NCBI GenBank assembly: GCA_031274465.1
Contig: JAISQC010000112.1
Location: 1-13,413, forward strand
Length of the DNA: 13,413 bases
Direction of reading: 5' to 3'
Origin: Synergistaceae bacterium
Lineage (GTDB): Bacteria; Synergistota; Synergistia; Synergistales; Synergistaceae
Below, piece after piece: positions 1 through 7,399 of this stretch. Under the pieces are notes generated by a model, which was not told the DNA's origin, did not search any database, and worked only from the letters and a program-made list of their open reading frames with translations. The position numbers were made by a program, and so were the translations under genes. Each line of letters begins with the position of its first letter. Position 1 is the first letter of the stretch.

Positions 1-90
1 GCTCGCGGAAAAAACGGCAGCAAGGATCAGGCCGGACAGCGCAAGCGATTTCAAATTCCAAAACGATTTTTCAGGTGCCCGATGCGACAT
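1..90 (-). CDS. N-terminal fragment of an unidentified membrane or exported protein
   Basis: Reading leftward from an ATG at 90-88, thirty codons are open to the window edge. They give a short polar N-terminus (MSHRAPEKSFWNLKS) followed by a hydrophobic stretch (LALSGLILAAVFSAS). This looks like a signal peptide or a first transmembrane helix, so the product is probably exported or membrane-anchored. A good ribosome binding site (AGGAG on the minus strand, 103-99) lies 8 nt before the ATG, and an extended -10 element sits further upstream at 190-182. The rest of the gene is outside the window, so no family can be assigned. It is divergent from trkH, and nothing visible links their functions. 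Confidence 0.6.
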   Translation of the reverse strand, partial: MSHRAPEKSFWNLKSLALSGLILAAVFSAS

Positions 91-181
91 TGCGACAACT
101 CCTCTCGAAATGAACTTCCTTAAACCAGACGAACCGCCCTGCCCGCGTTGACGCGGACTTTGAAAAACGGCCGACGTGTGG

Positions 182-190
182 ATTATATCA
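182..190 (-). promoter_or_regulatory. Extended -10 promoter for the leftward gene at 1-90
   Basis: The minus strand reads TGATATAAT here, a perfect extended -10 (TGn followed by TATAAT). A clear -35 is not visible at 17 nt (the hexamer there is TGTCCC), which is tolerated when the TG extension is present. The predicted transcript would start near 175, giving a leader of about 85 nt before the ATG at 90. On the plus strand of the same spacer I see no comparably good promoter for trkH. Confidence 0.5.
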
Positions 191-267
191 CTATCGCCAT
201 GCGCGGGACAGCGCAATCGGGGGGCAAAATCACAGGCTAAAATATCAGGGCGGCGTTCTGCGGTTTT

Positions 268-280
268 GTGATATCATCAC
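268..280. promoter_or_regulatory. Perfect 13-bp palindrome before trkH, possible operator
   Basis: GTGAT-ATC-ATCAC is a perfect inverted repeat with 5-bp arms and a 3-bp centre. It ends 3 nt before the trkH ribosome binding site (GGGAGG, 284-289). Its size and position suit a dimeric repressor site controlling the trk operon. A palindrome this short can arise by chance, and no regulator is encoded nearby. Confidence 0.3.
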
Positions 281-299
281 TCCGGGAGGCGGTAACGCT

Positions 300-1781
300 T
301 TGAGGGTACGCGTCGTCTTTAAATTCTTGAGCTTTATGGCGTTCATCATCTCCGGCTGCATGACAATCCCGTTCATCATAGAGGCGGTGTTGCGCGGGCA
401 GGACAGATACGCCTTCGCTCTGTCGCTTGCCGTGGGCTTCGGCGTCGGGGCTCTGCTTTACCTCGCTGGCGGGAAATCCGACATGTCGAGGATGAGTTCA
501 CGCGAAGCGCTGATGTCCGTCGCCATGTCGTGGGTGGTGGCGAGCCTCATCAGCGCGTTTCCCTATCTGCTGTCCGGTGCCGCTCCTACTTATACCGACG
601 CGTTCTTCGAAAGCATGTCCGGCTACACCACCACGGGGTCCACGATATTCCCCGCACTCGACGCGCTGCCCCACGGGCTGCTCACTTGGCGCGCCATCAC
701 GCACTGGCTTGGCGGCATGGGCATAATCGCCCTGACGCTCGCCATGCTGCCGCACTCCGGGGCCGGGGGATTTCAGATGTTCAGCGCCGAGTCTCCGGGG
801 ATGACTCACGAAAAAATAACGCCGCGCCTCCGACAGACCGCTGTCCTCCTGTGGCTCATCTACGCCTTCCTGACCGCCTCTCTGACCGTTCTCCTCATGC
901 TGGGGGGCATGACTTTTTTCGACGCCGCGAACCATTCGATGGCGACCATTTCAACGGGCGGGTTTTCCACCCACTCCAGCAGCCTCGCGTTCTTCGGCGA
1001 GCCCTATTTCGAGTGGGTCATAACCATTTTCATGTTCCTGTCGGGGGCGAATTTCGCGCTCCACTTTCAGGCGCTGAAAGGGAGAAGCGCGTCGCATTTT
1101 TTGACCGACCCCGAATTTCGTTTTTACGCCATATCTGTTTCAGCGATCACCCTGCTGGTGTCATTCTCGCTTTACATAGGGGATATATACGGGTCGTTTC
1201 TCGAATCCCTCAGGTTTGGCGCTTTCCAGGCGGTGAGTTTCATAACATCGACCGGCTTCGTGTCTGCCAATTACGAAGTCTGGCCGCACTTCGCGAAAGC
1301 GCTCCTCTTCATCTGCCTCTTCCTCGGCGGGTGCTCGGGCTCCACTGCCGGGGGGATAAAGCACGCCCGTCTGCTCGTGATGGGCGGGCACCTGGGAAGG
1401 CAGCTTGGGCGGACGCTCAACCCCCGCTCGGTAGCCGCCTTCCCGATGGGCTCGCGTTCCATCGACCCTTCCGTCATGTCCTCGTGCATGGCTTTTTTCG
1501 GGCTTTATCTGACGACCTTCGCGGCCGGGGCGTTCGCGGCGACGCTCTTCGAGGGCGACCTGATAACCGCCCTGTCGGCCGCCGCGTCGTCGCTTGGCAA
1601 CGTCGGGCCGGCTTTCGTGCGCTTGGGGCCGGAGTATAATTTTTCAGGCCAGGCAACCGGGGCGAAATGGGTTTATTCTTTTTTGATGCTGTGCGGGAGG
1701 CTGGAACTATACACCGTGCTTTCCCTATTCACCGGAACATTCTGGCGCGAGGGCATAATATGCGGGTGGGAGCGCGATTGA
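300..1781 (+). CDS. trkH: Trk-type potassium uptake channel subunit TrkH (first copy)
   Basis: Membrane pore subunit of a Trk/Ktr K+ uptake system, 493 aa, the usual TrkH length. The four pseudo-repeated pore loops are visible: SGYTTTGS (107-114), TISTGGF (216-222), TSTGF (316-320) and SSLGNVGP (430-437). The intramembrane gate loop GGCSGSTAGGIK spans 343-354 with the family-typical lysine, and the C-terminal CGRLELYT signature is at 465-472. Hydrophobic helices fill the remainder. The start is TTG at 300, 10 nt after GGGAGG (284-289). trkA begins 16 nt after the stop, so the two are co-transcribed. TrkH normally works as a dimer on a ring of TrkA, which gates it with NAD(H) or adenine nucleotides. 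This copy keeps all expected motifs and should be a functional K+ transporter. Confidence 0.95.
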   Translation: MRVRVVFKFLSFMAFIISGCMTIPFIIEAVLRGQDRYAFALSLAVGFGVGALLYLAGGKSDMSRMSSREALMSVAMSWVVASLISAFPYLLSGAAPTYTDAFFESMSGYTTTGSTIFPALDALPHGLLTWRAITHWLGGMGIIALTLAMLPHSGAGGFQMFSAESPGMTHEKITPRLRQTAVLLWLIYAFLTASLTVLLMLGGMTFFDAANHSMATISTGGFSTHSSSLAFFGEPYFEWVITIFMFLSGANFALHFQALKGRSASHFLTDPEFRFYAISVSAITLLVSFSLYIGDIYGSFLESLRFGAFQAVSFITSTGFVSANYEVWPHFAKALLFICLFLGGCSGSTAGGIKHARLLVMGGHLGRQLGRTLNPRSVAAFPMGSRSIDPSVMSSCMAFFGLYLTTFAAGAFAATLFEGDLITALSAAASSLGNVGPAFVRLGPEYNFSGQATGAKWVYSFLMLCGRLELYTVLSLFTGTFWREGIICGWERD

Positions 1782-1797
1782 ACGGGGGGTATTTGCT

Positions 1798-3174
1798 TTG
1801 CACATAGTGATAGTGGGGGCGGGCGAAATCGGTTTCAGCGTAGCGCGCAACCTTTCGCAGGACGGGAACGACATAGTGATGGTGGAGGAAAACCCCGAGC
1901 GGGCGGCAAAAGCCGAGAACGAGCTGGACGTGATGGTCGTCCGCGGGAACGGCGCGCGCCCCAACGTCCTAGAAAAAGCAGGCGTCAGCCCAGACGGAGG
2001 CGTCGAAATGCTAATCGCCTGCTCCAGCAGGGACGAGGTGAACATCCTCGCGTGCTGGATCGCCAAAAAAATGGGCGTGCCGAGGGTCATCTCGCGCGCG
2101 GTCGGGATGGAGTTCACGGACACGGACGCGTGGCGGCGCGACCTTGGGATAGACATGATGGTCTCGCCTGAGCGCAGCGTGGCCAAAGAGATAGAAAACT
2201 TACTGGAGACTCAGGGAGCGGTGTATTCGTCCGAGTTCGACGAGCGGGCCGGCATCTACGCGTTCAGGGTCCAAGAGGACAGCCCGGCGTGCGGGGCGAC
2301 GCTGCTCGAACTGAGGCGGGGCAACGCGAAGCTCGTCACGATCATAGTCTACATCCAGCGCGAAGACGGCGGCTTCATACCCAAAGCCAGCGACGCGCTG
2401 CAGGCCGGCGACCTGTGCTACTCGTTCTGCTACCTCGACCAGATTCAGGAGATCGCCGAGCTCTACCAATCCCACAAGGCGAAAAAGCTGAAGCGGGTCA
2501 TGATAATCGGCGCAGGCAAAGTCGGGTTTCAGACGGCGTTCCTGCTCCATCACAGGAAGAAGGGCGTGGACGTCCGCATCATCGACATCGACCGCGAGAA
2601 GTGCAGGCGGATCGCGGGCGAGCTTCCCGGGGCGACCGTGCTCTGGGGCGACGGGGCGGACGAGGACCTGCTCATCCAGGAGGGGGTCTCTAACGCGGGG
2701 GGGTTCGTGGCGACCACGGATAGCGACGAGGTCAACCTCATCCTCGCCTCGCTTGCCAAGACCCTCGGCGCGCGAAAGAGCATCGCGGTGGTGCGGAGAA
2801 AAAACTACCAGAAGCTATCCGAAGCAATACCAGTCGACGCCATAGTCAGCAGGAACGACGCGCTGTCCTCCGTGCTGATCAGCGCCGTTCGCTACCCAGG
2901 GCACGCCAGCACCCTCGCCATGCTCGATCAGATAGGGGCGGAGACGCTGCAGGTCGTCATACCGGACGGCAGCCCGGCGATAGGCGTCGCGCTGAAGGAC
3001 CTGTCCCTTCCCGCCGGGGCGCTCCTCGGCCTCGTCAGCAGGGACGAGGGGGCACACGGGCTCTTCATACCGACCGGGGCTTCGAGCCTTCTCGCGGGGG
3101 ACAAAGTGATACTGTTCGCGACGCTCGAAGTGATAAACGACACGCTCGAAGCGCTTGGGGTGAAGGCGGATTGA
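1798..3174 (+). CDS. trkA: Trk potassium uptake regulatory subunit TrkA
   Basis: Cytoplasmic gating protein of the Trk system, 458 aa, the normal size for the duplicated form with two RCK_N and two RCK_C modules. The first Rossmann motif GAGEIG is at 7-12, with an acidic strand end (VEEN, 29-32). The second, GAGKVG, is at 238-243 with IIDID at 261-265, GDG at 284-286 and TTDSDEVN at 306-313. RCK_C parts lie around 145-225 and 370-455. The start is TTG at 1798, 8 nt after GGGGGG (1784-1789). The stop overlaps the next start as TTGA (3171-3174), a sign of translational coupling. Being placed between two trkH genes suggests one TrkA serves both pores. Confidence 0.95.
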   Translation: MHIVIVGAGEIGFSVARNLSQDGNDIVMVEENPERAAKAENELDVMVVRGNGARPNVLEKAGVSPDGGVEMLIACSSRDEVNILACWIAKKMGVPRVISRAVGMEFTDTDAWRRDLGIDMMVSPERSVAKEIENLLETQGAVYSSEFDERAGIYAFRVQEDSPACGATLLELRRGNAKLVTIIVYIQREDGGFIPKASDALQAGDLCYSFCYLDQIQEIAELYQSHKAKKLKRVMIIGAGKVGFQTAFLLHHRKKGVDVRIIDIDREKCRRIAGELPGATVLWGDGADEDLLIQEGVSNAGGFVATTDSDEVNLILASLAKTLGARKSIAVVRRKNYQKLSEAIPVDAIVSRNDALSSVLISAVRYPGHASTLAMLDQIGAETLQVVIPDGSPAIGVALKDLSLPAGALLGLVSRDEGAHGLFIPTGASSLLAGDKVILFATLEVINDTLEALGVKAD

Positions 3175-4628
3175 GCTTCAAACCGGCTCTGCGCTTCATC
3201 GCCATTTCCGCCGGGGCGGTAACTCTCTCAATGCTTTTCCCGGTCGCGTGGAGCGCGTGGGCGCGCGACGGGGGGCTGCTGCCCTTGGCCCTTGGCCTCG
3301 CGGCCGGCATGTCGCTGTGCGGTGGGATGTACCTCGCCGGGCGGGGGTCGCGACTGGCCGACATGGGAGTGAGGGAGGCTATATTGTCGGTGGTCGGGAC
3401 GTGGATGACGGCATCGGCCATCGTTGGGCTGCCTTATTTTTTTTCCGGCGCCGTCCCAAATCTGCTCGACGCGCTCTTCGAAGGGGTGTCCGGCTTCACC
3501 ACGACGGGCGCGAGCGTGATAAAAGACCTCGGCGGCGTCCCGCGCAGCATCTTGCTGTGGCGGAGCTTCTCCCAGTGGATCGGCGGGATAGGCGTAGTCG
3601 TCCTGACGCTGGCGCTGCTCCCAATGTCCGGGGCTGGGATGCAGCTTTACAAAGCAGAAGTGTCCGGCCCGACGCACGAACGGCTGACGCCGCGAATACA
3701 GCAGACTGCGGCCTTCCTGTGCAAGACATATCTTGCCCTGACCTGCGCGCAGGCGCTTCTGCTGTCCGCAGGGGGCCTTGATATCTTCGACTCGCTCACC
3801 CTGTCGTTCAGCACGCTCGCGACAGGGGGGTTTTCCCCGTACCGCGAGAACGTCGGGCACTTCTCGGGCGCGTACGTCAAATGCGTCACAGCGGTTTTTC
3901 TGTTCCTGTCCGCTTCGAGCCTGACGGCATTCCACGCGGTGATAGCTAAAAGGAGCCTGTCGCCCCTGAAGGGCAACCCAGAGATGAAGTTTTACGCCGC
4001 CGCCCTGCTGTCATTCGGGACGGCGGCGTCGCTGCTGCTGTATGCCGGCGGGACGTTCGCGTCGCCTGCCAAATCGCTTGCCGAGGGGTTCTTCCACACG
4101 GTAAGCACGCTGTCCACCTGCGGGTTTTTCACGTCCGACTACAACGAATGGCCCGCGTCGGTGAGGCTCCTCATGCTGACGATGATGTTCTGCGGGGGCT
4201 GCGCGGCATCGACCGCTGGTGGGATAACCTGCGTGAGGGCGCTGGTGGTACTGCGGCACATCGGCGCTGAGTTCGTGCGCCGGATGCACCCGAGGGCAAT
4301 AGTGCCGACGCGCCTTGACGGATCGTCATCTCCCATCGAGATGAACGTCATCGCCGCGTGCTTTGCGTATGTAGCGGCATACATGGCGGCGTTCTGCGCC
4401 GGATTCGCCCTGCTCGCCCTGCTGGGGCAGGACATGGCCTCGTCCATATCCGGCGTCGCTGCCACGCTGGGCAACGTAGGCCCCGGGTTCGGCATGACAG
4501 GGGCGTCCGCAGGCTACGCGGACCTGCCGGGCGCGGTCAAGGCCGTCTACATGTTTCTGATGCTCTGCGGGAGGCTCGAGATATTCACGCTGGCAGCCGT
4601 ATTCGCACCCCAGTTCTGGAGAGGCTGA
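3171..4628 (+). CDS. TrkH-family potassium channel subunit (second, diverged copy)
   Basis: A second TrkH paralogue of 485 aa, collinear with the first. Pore loops are SGFTTTGA (107-114), TLATGGF (215-221), STCGF (315-319) and ATLGNVGP (431-438), with CGRLEIFT at 466-473. Differences from the first copy are concentrated at conserved places. The gate loop reads GGCAASTAGGIT (342-353), with threonine where copy one has lysine. The third filter has cysteine 317 where copy one has threonine. The GANFALHF motif of copy one is replaced by SASSLTAFH (247-255). It should still be a cation transporter, but gating, affinity or Na+/K+ preference may differ. The TTG start overlaps the trkA stop by 4 nt, with GAAGGCGG just upstream. 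It is the last gene of the operon. Confidence 0.9.
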   Translation: MSFKPALRFIAISAGAVTLSMLFPVAWSAWARDGGLLPLALGLAAGMSLCGGMYLAGRGSRLADMGVREAILSVVGTWMTASAIVGLPYFFSGAVPNLLDALFEGVSGFTTTGASVIKDLGGVPRSILLWRSFSQWIGGIGVVVLTLALLPMSGAGMQLYKAEVSGPTHERLTPRIQQTAAFLCKTYLALTCAQALLLSAGGLDIFDSLTLSFSTLATGGFSPYRENVGHFSGAYVKCVTAVFLFLSASSLTAFHAVIAKRSLSPLKGNPEMKFYAAALLSFGTAASLLLYAGGTFASPAKSLAEGFFHTVSTLSTCGFFTSDYNEWPASVRLLMLTMMFCGGCAASTAGGITCVRALVVLRHIGAEFVRRMHPRAIVPTRLDGSSSPIEMNVIAACFAYVAAYMAAFCAGFALLALLGQDMASSISGVAATLGNVGPGFGMTGASAGYADLPGAVKAVYMFLMLCGRLEIFTLAAVFAPQFWRG

Positions 4629-4642
4629 CGCCGGGAGCGCGC

Positions 4643-4669
4643 AAAAAAAAGCCGTCGCGCCGCGACGGC
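4643..4669 (-). terminator. Rho-independent terminator of the rplM-rpsI operon
   Basis: On the minus strand an 8-bp perfect GC-rich stem (GCCGTCGC / GCGACGGC, 3-nt loop at 4659-4661) is followed directly by eight T residues (4650-4643). It lies 31 nt beyond the rpsI stop. On the plus strand no T-run follows the stem, so it is oriented for rpsI. It could also hinder read-through from trkH, which ends 14 nt away and converges on it. Confidence 0.9.
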
Positions 4670-4700
4670 CTCGAGATGACGCTCTTTGCAAAAAACCCGA

Positions 4701-5096
4701 TTAACGCTTGGAGAACTGCCTCTTGCCGCGGGCGCCCTTCTGCCCGAACTTCTTGCGCTCCACCATCCTCGGATCGCGGCGCAGCATTCCGGCTTTCTTC
4801 AGAACGGGCCTGGCGTCCGGGTTGAGCTTCAGTATCGCGCGCGCGATGCCCATCCGTATGGCGCCGCTCTGGCCGGTAAGACCGCCACCGTGGGCGTTCA
4901 CCATTATATCGACCTTGCCCTCGACCCCAGCGACCGCAAGAGGCTCGATAGCCTGCGATTTCCAGAAAAAACGAGGAAGATAGTCATCGACCGTGCGGTC
5001 GTTTATGGTGATCTTTCCGCTCCCCGAACGAAGCAAGACGCGCGCCACCGCGTTTTTGCGGCGTCCCGTGCCCCAGTAATTGACGATTTCCTGCAT
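4701..5096 (-). CDS. rpsI: 30S ribosomal protein S9
   Basis: Small-subunit ribosomal protein S9 (uS9), 131 aa, the standard bacterial length. The N-terminal GTGRRKNAVARV (9-20) and the conserved AHGGGLTGQSGAIRMGIARA block (68-87) are present. The very basic C-terminal tail ends in KRQFSKR, which in the family reaches the P-site tRNA. The ATG at 5096 has a G-rich ribosome binding site in the 12-nt gap after rplM. The rplM-rpsI order is the universally conserved bacterial pair. Terminator at 4643-4669. Confidence 0.98.
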   Translation of the reverse strand: MQEIVNYWGTGRRKNAVARVLLRSGSGKITINDRTVDDYLPRFFWKSQAIEPLAVAGVEGKVDIMVNAHGGGLTGQSGAIRMGIARAILKLNPDARPVLKKAGMLRRDPRMVERKKFGQKGARGKRQFSKR

Positions 5097-5108
5097 GACC
5101 TATCCCCC

Positions 5109-5555
5109 CTACCAGTTGAAGCTGTCCACAGCTTCTGGCTGCTGGGCAGCGTGCGGATGTGAGGCGCCAGGGTAGACTTTCAGCTTCGTGTACATCGAAC
5201 GGCCGAGTTTGGTCTTTGGCAACATCCCCCACACTACTTTCTCTATGAGATGCGTCGGACGGCGCTTCAGAACGTCGCCGTAAGTGGTGCTTTTCAAACC
5301 GCCCGGATAGCCGCTGTACTTATAAAGCTTGGATTGCTCCCTCTTTTTGCCGGTAAGGCCGACGTGCTCCGCGTTGATGACGATCACGAAATCCCCCGTG
5401 TCCACATGCGGCGTGTAAGTTGGGCGGTGCTTCCCGGTGAGAATGCGGGCAACCTGGACAGCCAAGCGGCCGAGATGCTTGCCGGTGGCGTCTATGACAT
5501 ACCACTTGCGCTCTACCTCTTCCTTCTTGGCCACATAAGTGCGCGTGCCGATCAT
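5109..5555 (-). CDS. rplM: 50S ribosomal protein L13
   Basis: Large-subunit ribosomal protein L13 (uL13), 148 aa, slightly longer than the common 142-145. Visible landmarks are KWYVIDATGKHLGRLA (17-32), the GDFVIVINA strand (54-62), YKYSGYPGG (78-86) and the signature region at 103-130 (LIEKVVWGMLPK, then LKVYPG). The ATG at 5555 follows a full AGGAGG (minus strand, 5571-5566) with a 10-nt spacer. The gene heads a two-gene operon with rpsI, driven by the promoter at 5659-5631. Its mRNA leader contains an 8-bp hairpin. Confidence 0.98.
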   Translation of the reverse strand: MIGTRTYVAKKEEVERKWYVIDATGKHLGRLAVQVARILTGKHRPTYTPHVDTGDFVIVINAEHVGLTGKKREQSKLYKYSGYPGGLKSTTYGDVLKRRPTHLIEKVVWGMLPKTKLGRSMYTKLKVYPGASHPHAAQQPEAVDSFNW

Positions 5556-5576
5556 AAAACTTCCCCCTCCTGTAAA

Positions 5577-5601
5577 ACACCGGCGCGACTATGGCCGATG
5601 T
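5577..5601 (-). promoter_or_regulatory. Stem-loop in the rplM mRNA leader, possible autoregulatory site
   Basis: The leader transcript can form ACATCGGC / GCCGGTGT, an 8-bp stem (one G-U pair) with a 9-nt loop, at 5601-5594 and 5584-5577. It ends only 5 nt before the AGGAGG of rplM, so a bound protein could block initiation. Ribosomal protein leaders, including L13 leaders in some Firmicutes, are known regulatory RNAs. I cannot match this one to a described consensus. Confidence 0.4.
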
Positions 5602-5630
5602 AAAAAGCTTTCTGCAAGACAAACCAAAAG

Positions 5631-5659
5631 ATTATAGAACAATATAAACACAAGGTCAA
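5631..5659 (-). promoter_or_regulatory. Strong sigma-70 type promoter for rplM-rpsI
   Basis: On the minus strand TTGACC (5659-5654) and a perfect TATAAT (5636-5631) are separated by exactly 17 nt. Transcription would begin near 5624, leaving a leader of about 70 nt before the rplM ATG. This is the closest match to consensus in the window, as expected for a ribosomal protein operon. Confidence 0.88.
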
Positions 5660-5678
5660 GTAGCGCCGCGCCTCAGGC

Positions 5679-5698
5679 AAAAAAACCGCTCACGGCTT
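5679..5698 (-). terminator. Probable terminator overlapping the secG stop codon
   Basis: The minus strand reads AAGCCG-TGAG-CGGTTT followed by further T residues (seven in all). This gives a 6-bp stem including one G-U pair, a 4-nt loop and a T-run. The stem begins within the last codons of secG and the TGA (5692-5690) falls in the loop. It would end the long cheW-to-secG operon just before the rplM promoter. The stem is short, so termination may be partial. Confidence 0.5.
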
Positions 5699-5926
5699 AA
5701 CGGCATAGACCAGCAGCAATGACAGCGCCATATAAGCCACCGCCAAAACGACCGTGAGCTTCGTCATCGACGACATGCGCTGCCACGATCCGCCGGACAT
5801 GTCCATCTGGGTGCCCCCGCCCCCAAAGCTGCCCGAAAAACCGCCGCTTTTGCGATGCTGCATCAGTATCACGGCAATCAAGGCGACGCACAGGACGAGG
5901 AATAAAACAGCGACAACATTTCCCAT
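5690..5926 (-). CDS. secG: Protein translocase subunit SecG
   Basis: Small inner-membrane subunit of the SecYEG translocon, 78 aa. Two hydrophobic helices (about 3-22 and 57-75) flank a cytoplasmic loop with the family hallmark LMQHRKSGGFSGSFGGGG (21-38), a variant of the usual LLQxGKGGGLGxxFGGG. SecG assists SecA-driven export by inverting or stabilising the channel. The ATG at 5926 is preceded by GGGGGG (5942-5937) with a 10-nt spacer. It starts 25 nt after the rdgB stop and appears to be the last gene of the operon. Upstream in the same operon is a Sec-exported amidase, but the link is probably only co-housekeeping. Confidence 0.92.
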   Translation of the reverse strand: MGNVVAVLFLVLCVALIAVILMQHRKSGGFSGSFGGGGTQMDMSGGSWQRMSSMTKLTVVLAVAYMALSLLLVYAVKP

Positions 5927-5951
5927 ACTTCAACAGCCCCCCACTAAGAGC

Positions 5952-6620
5952 TTAATTCTGCAATGCACTGCGGCACACAGCATTGTATTTTATCACAGAC
6001 GGCAGCGCCAGCGCTACCCCCCGCATCGCGACGGCGCGGTGGGAAATTTTGGACTTCACCTCGGGCCCAAGCTCTGCAAACGTCATCTCATGCCCGTCCG
6101 GCACGAAAATAGGGTCGTATCCGAAGCCGAAATTGCCTGCCGGGCGAAGCGCGATGTTCCCGGCGCACGAGCCTTCGGCTGAGAAAAATCCCCTGCGGCC
6201 GGCGGGCCGCTTGGCCGGGAAAGCTATCGCGACGCACGCCACAAAACACGCCCGCCTGTCGCGCGAACCTGCCATGCTGTCGAGCATCCAGCGGACGCGC
6301 TCCGCGTCGCTCCCCGAAGCGGCGCGCGCGGAGCGAACCCCAGGCCCCCACCCCAAACATCGGACCTCTATCCCGCTGTCGTCCGCGATCGCGGGGATGC
6401 CCGCAAAATCAGCCCAAAACTCCGCCTTGAGCAGTGCGTTTTCCTCGTACGTCGCGCCCGTCTCCGCTATCTCGCCGGCCTGGTTTGGAAAATCCCGCGC
6501 CCAGGACAGTTCCACGCAATTTCCGACATCCCCCGTCGCGGCGAAAAAATCCGCGAACTCGCGATATTTATGCTCATTTCCGCTCGCGAGCAGGAGCTTG
6601 ATTTTTTCAGGCCGACTCAA
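5952..6620 (-). CDS. rdgB: XTP/dITP diphosphatase (RdgB/HAM1 family)
   Basis: Cytosolic pyrophosphatase that hydrolyses non-canonical purine nucleotides (XTP, dITP, ITP) to monophosphates, keeping them out of DNA and RNA. Length 222 aa, slightly above the usual 190-205. Motifs: SGNEHKYRE (13-21), the GATYEENALLKA block (55-66), ADDSG (79-83) with the catalytic acidic pair, FGFGYDPIF (164-172) and SHRAVAM (193-199). The reading frame stays open far upstream into gerM, but the protein homology begins at SRPEKIKLLLASGN. This fixes the start at TTG 6620-6618, which overlaps the gerM stop as TTGA and has GAGGT (6629-6625) 4 nt ahead. In many Firmicutes rph lies between gerM and this gene; here it is absent. 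Confidence 0.95.
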   Translation of the reverse strand: MSRPEKIKLLLASGNEHKYREFADFFAATGDVGNCVELSWARDFPNQAGEIAETGATYEENALLKAEFWADFAGIPAIADDSGIEVRCLGWGPGVRSARAASGSDAERVRWMLDSMAGSRDRRACFVACVAIAFPAKRPAGRRGFFSAEGSCAGNIALRPAGNFGFGYDPIFVPDGHEMTFAELGPEVKSKISHRAVAMRGVALALPSVIKYNAVCRSALQN

Positions 6621-7399
6621 CTGGACCTCGCGTTGATGCCCCAAGGCGACATCAGGTCGATCGGCTTTTTGTCCCTCACTTCCTTGCCGTCGATATAAAA
6701 CCTGACCTTGTTGATCGGGGCGAAGTTGTCCGATATGGTCTTCACCATCCCAGTCAGCATGACCCTCGCTTTTTCGGCCCCCAGCGATTTTATCGATTCC
6801 AGAAAATCGCCGTTCATGTTGAGATAAAGCCAGTCGCCGCTGTGAAAGAGGTTGAGCTCGCTCGCGCCGGCGCTGAGCATCTTGCCCTCCTTCATGGCGT
6901 CCATGTACGCGGCCAGCGCCAGCTTTATCATGTCCTCCCTCAGCGTGTCGGCGCAGCGTATCTGCCGAGTCTTGAAAACGTCCCCGTCTGGAATGGATAT
7001 GGTGACGGTGACATAGCCATCCCGAGCCGCCTGCGGCGCGGCGTCGCCCGAAACTGCGGCGGGGGTCGAGCCCCGCGCCTGCTGCCCCTGCCCGGCCTGG
7101 GTCAGAAGCGTCTCGGCCTCCTGCGGGGTCACGACCAGATTCGGCGGCGTGCGCGGCACCCCCTCGGTCGCGGCCTTGTTGTCGAGCCACTTGAACGCGA
7201 GCGACGTGGCGCCGTATCCTATCGCGAAAAAGATGACGACCAGCGAGGACCATGCGAGAAGCCTGAATATGAACGGCGCCCGATTGGGAGCCTCGTCCTC
7301 CTCGTCTTCCTCCCACTCCCCTCTTTCGATCATCTCCCGCTTCTCGCGGGGCGACGGTTCGTCGCTGCTCTTCCATTTCCTCCTGACCGAAGGTCTCAT
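6617..7399 (-). CDS. Membrane-anchored GerMN domain protein
   Basis: A 260-aa protein with a cytoplasmic N-terminus rich in charged residues (acidic run EWEEDEEDE at 28-36), one transmembrane helix (about 44-67), a low-complexity linker (75-125), and a GerMN (Spore_GerM) domain at about 128-250. The domain hallmarks GDWLYLNMNGDF (188-199) and FYIDGKE (234-240) are clear. GerMN domains occur in B. subtilis GerM, needed for sporulation and germination, and also in many non-sporulating bacteria as exported proteins next to cell-wall amidases. No sporulation gene is seen here. Its ATG overlaps the amidase stop as ATGA (7399-7396), and rdgB overlaps its end. The likely role is at the cell wall with the amidase; this is inference from context. 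Confidence 0.85.
   Translation of the reverse strand: MRPSVRRKWKSSDEPSPREKREMIERGEWEEDEEDEAPNRAPFIFRLLAWSSLVVIFFAIGYGATSLAFKWLDNKAATEGVPRTPPNLVVTPQEAETLLTQAGQGQQARGSTPAAVSGDAAPQAARDGYVTVTISIPDGDVFKTRQIRCADTLREDMIKLALAAYMDAMKEGKMLSAGASELNLFHSGDWLYLNMNGDFLESIKSLGAEKARVMLTGMVKTISDNFAPINKVRFYIDGKEVRDKKPIDLMSPWGINARSS

Noticed and set aside
160..188. Rightward promoter TTGAAA-17-TTATAT for trkH
   Set aside because: The -10 matches only half of consensus and overlaps a much better extended -10 on the opposite strand.
498..4691. Long open frames on both strands inside the trk genes
   Set aside because: They are rich in Arg, Pro, Ala and Gly, have no conserved motifs, and are shadows of GC-rich coding DNA.
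4686..5603. Rightward open frames over rpsI and rplM
   Set aside because: They lie antisense to unmistakable ribosomal protein genes and have no motifs of their own.
6621..7376. Long leftward frame extending rdgB upstream by about 250 codons
   Set aside because: This part is the out-of-frame shadow of gerMN. RdgB homology starts at 6620, and the arginine- and glycine-rich translation is typical of a wrong frame in GC-rich DNA.
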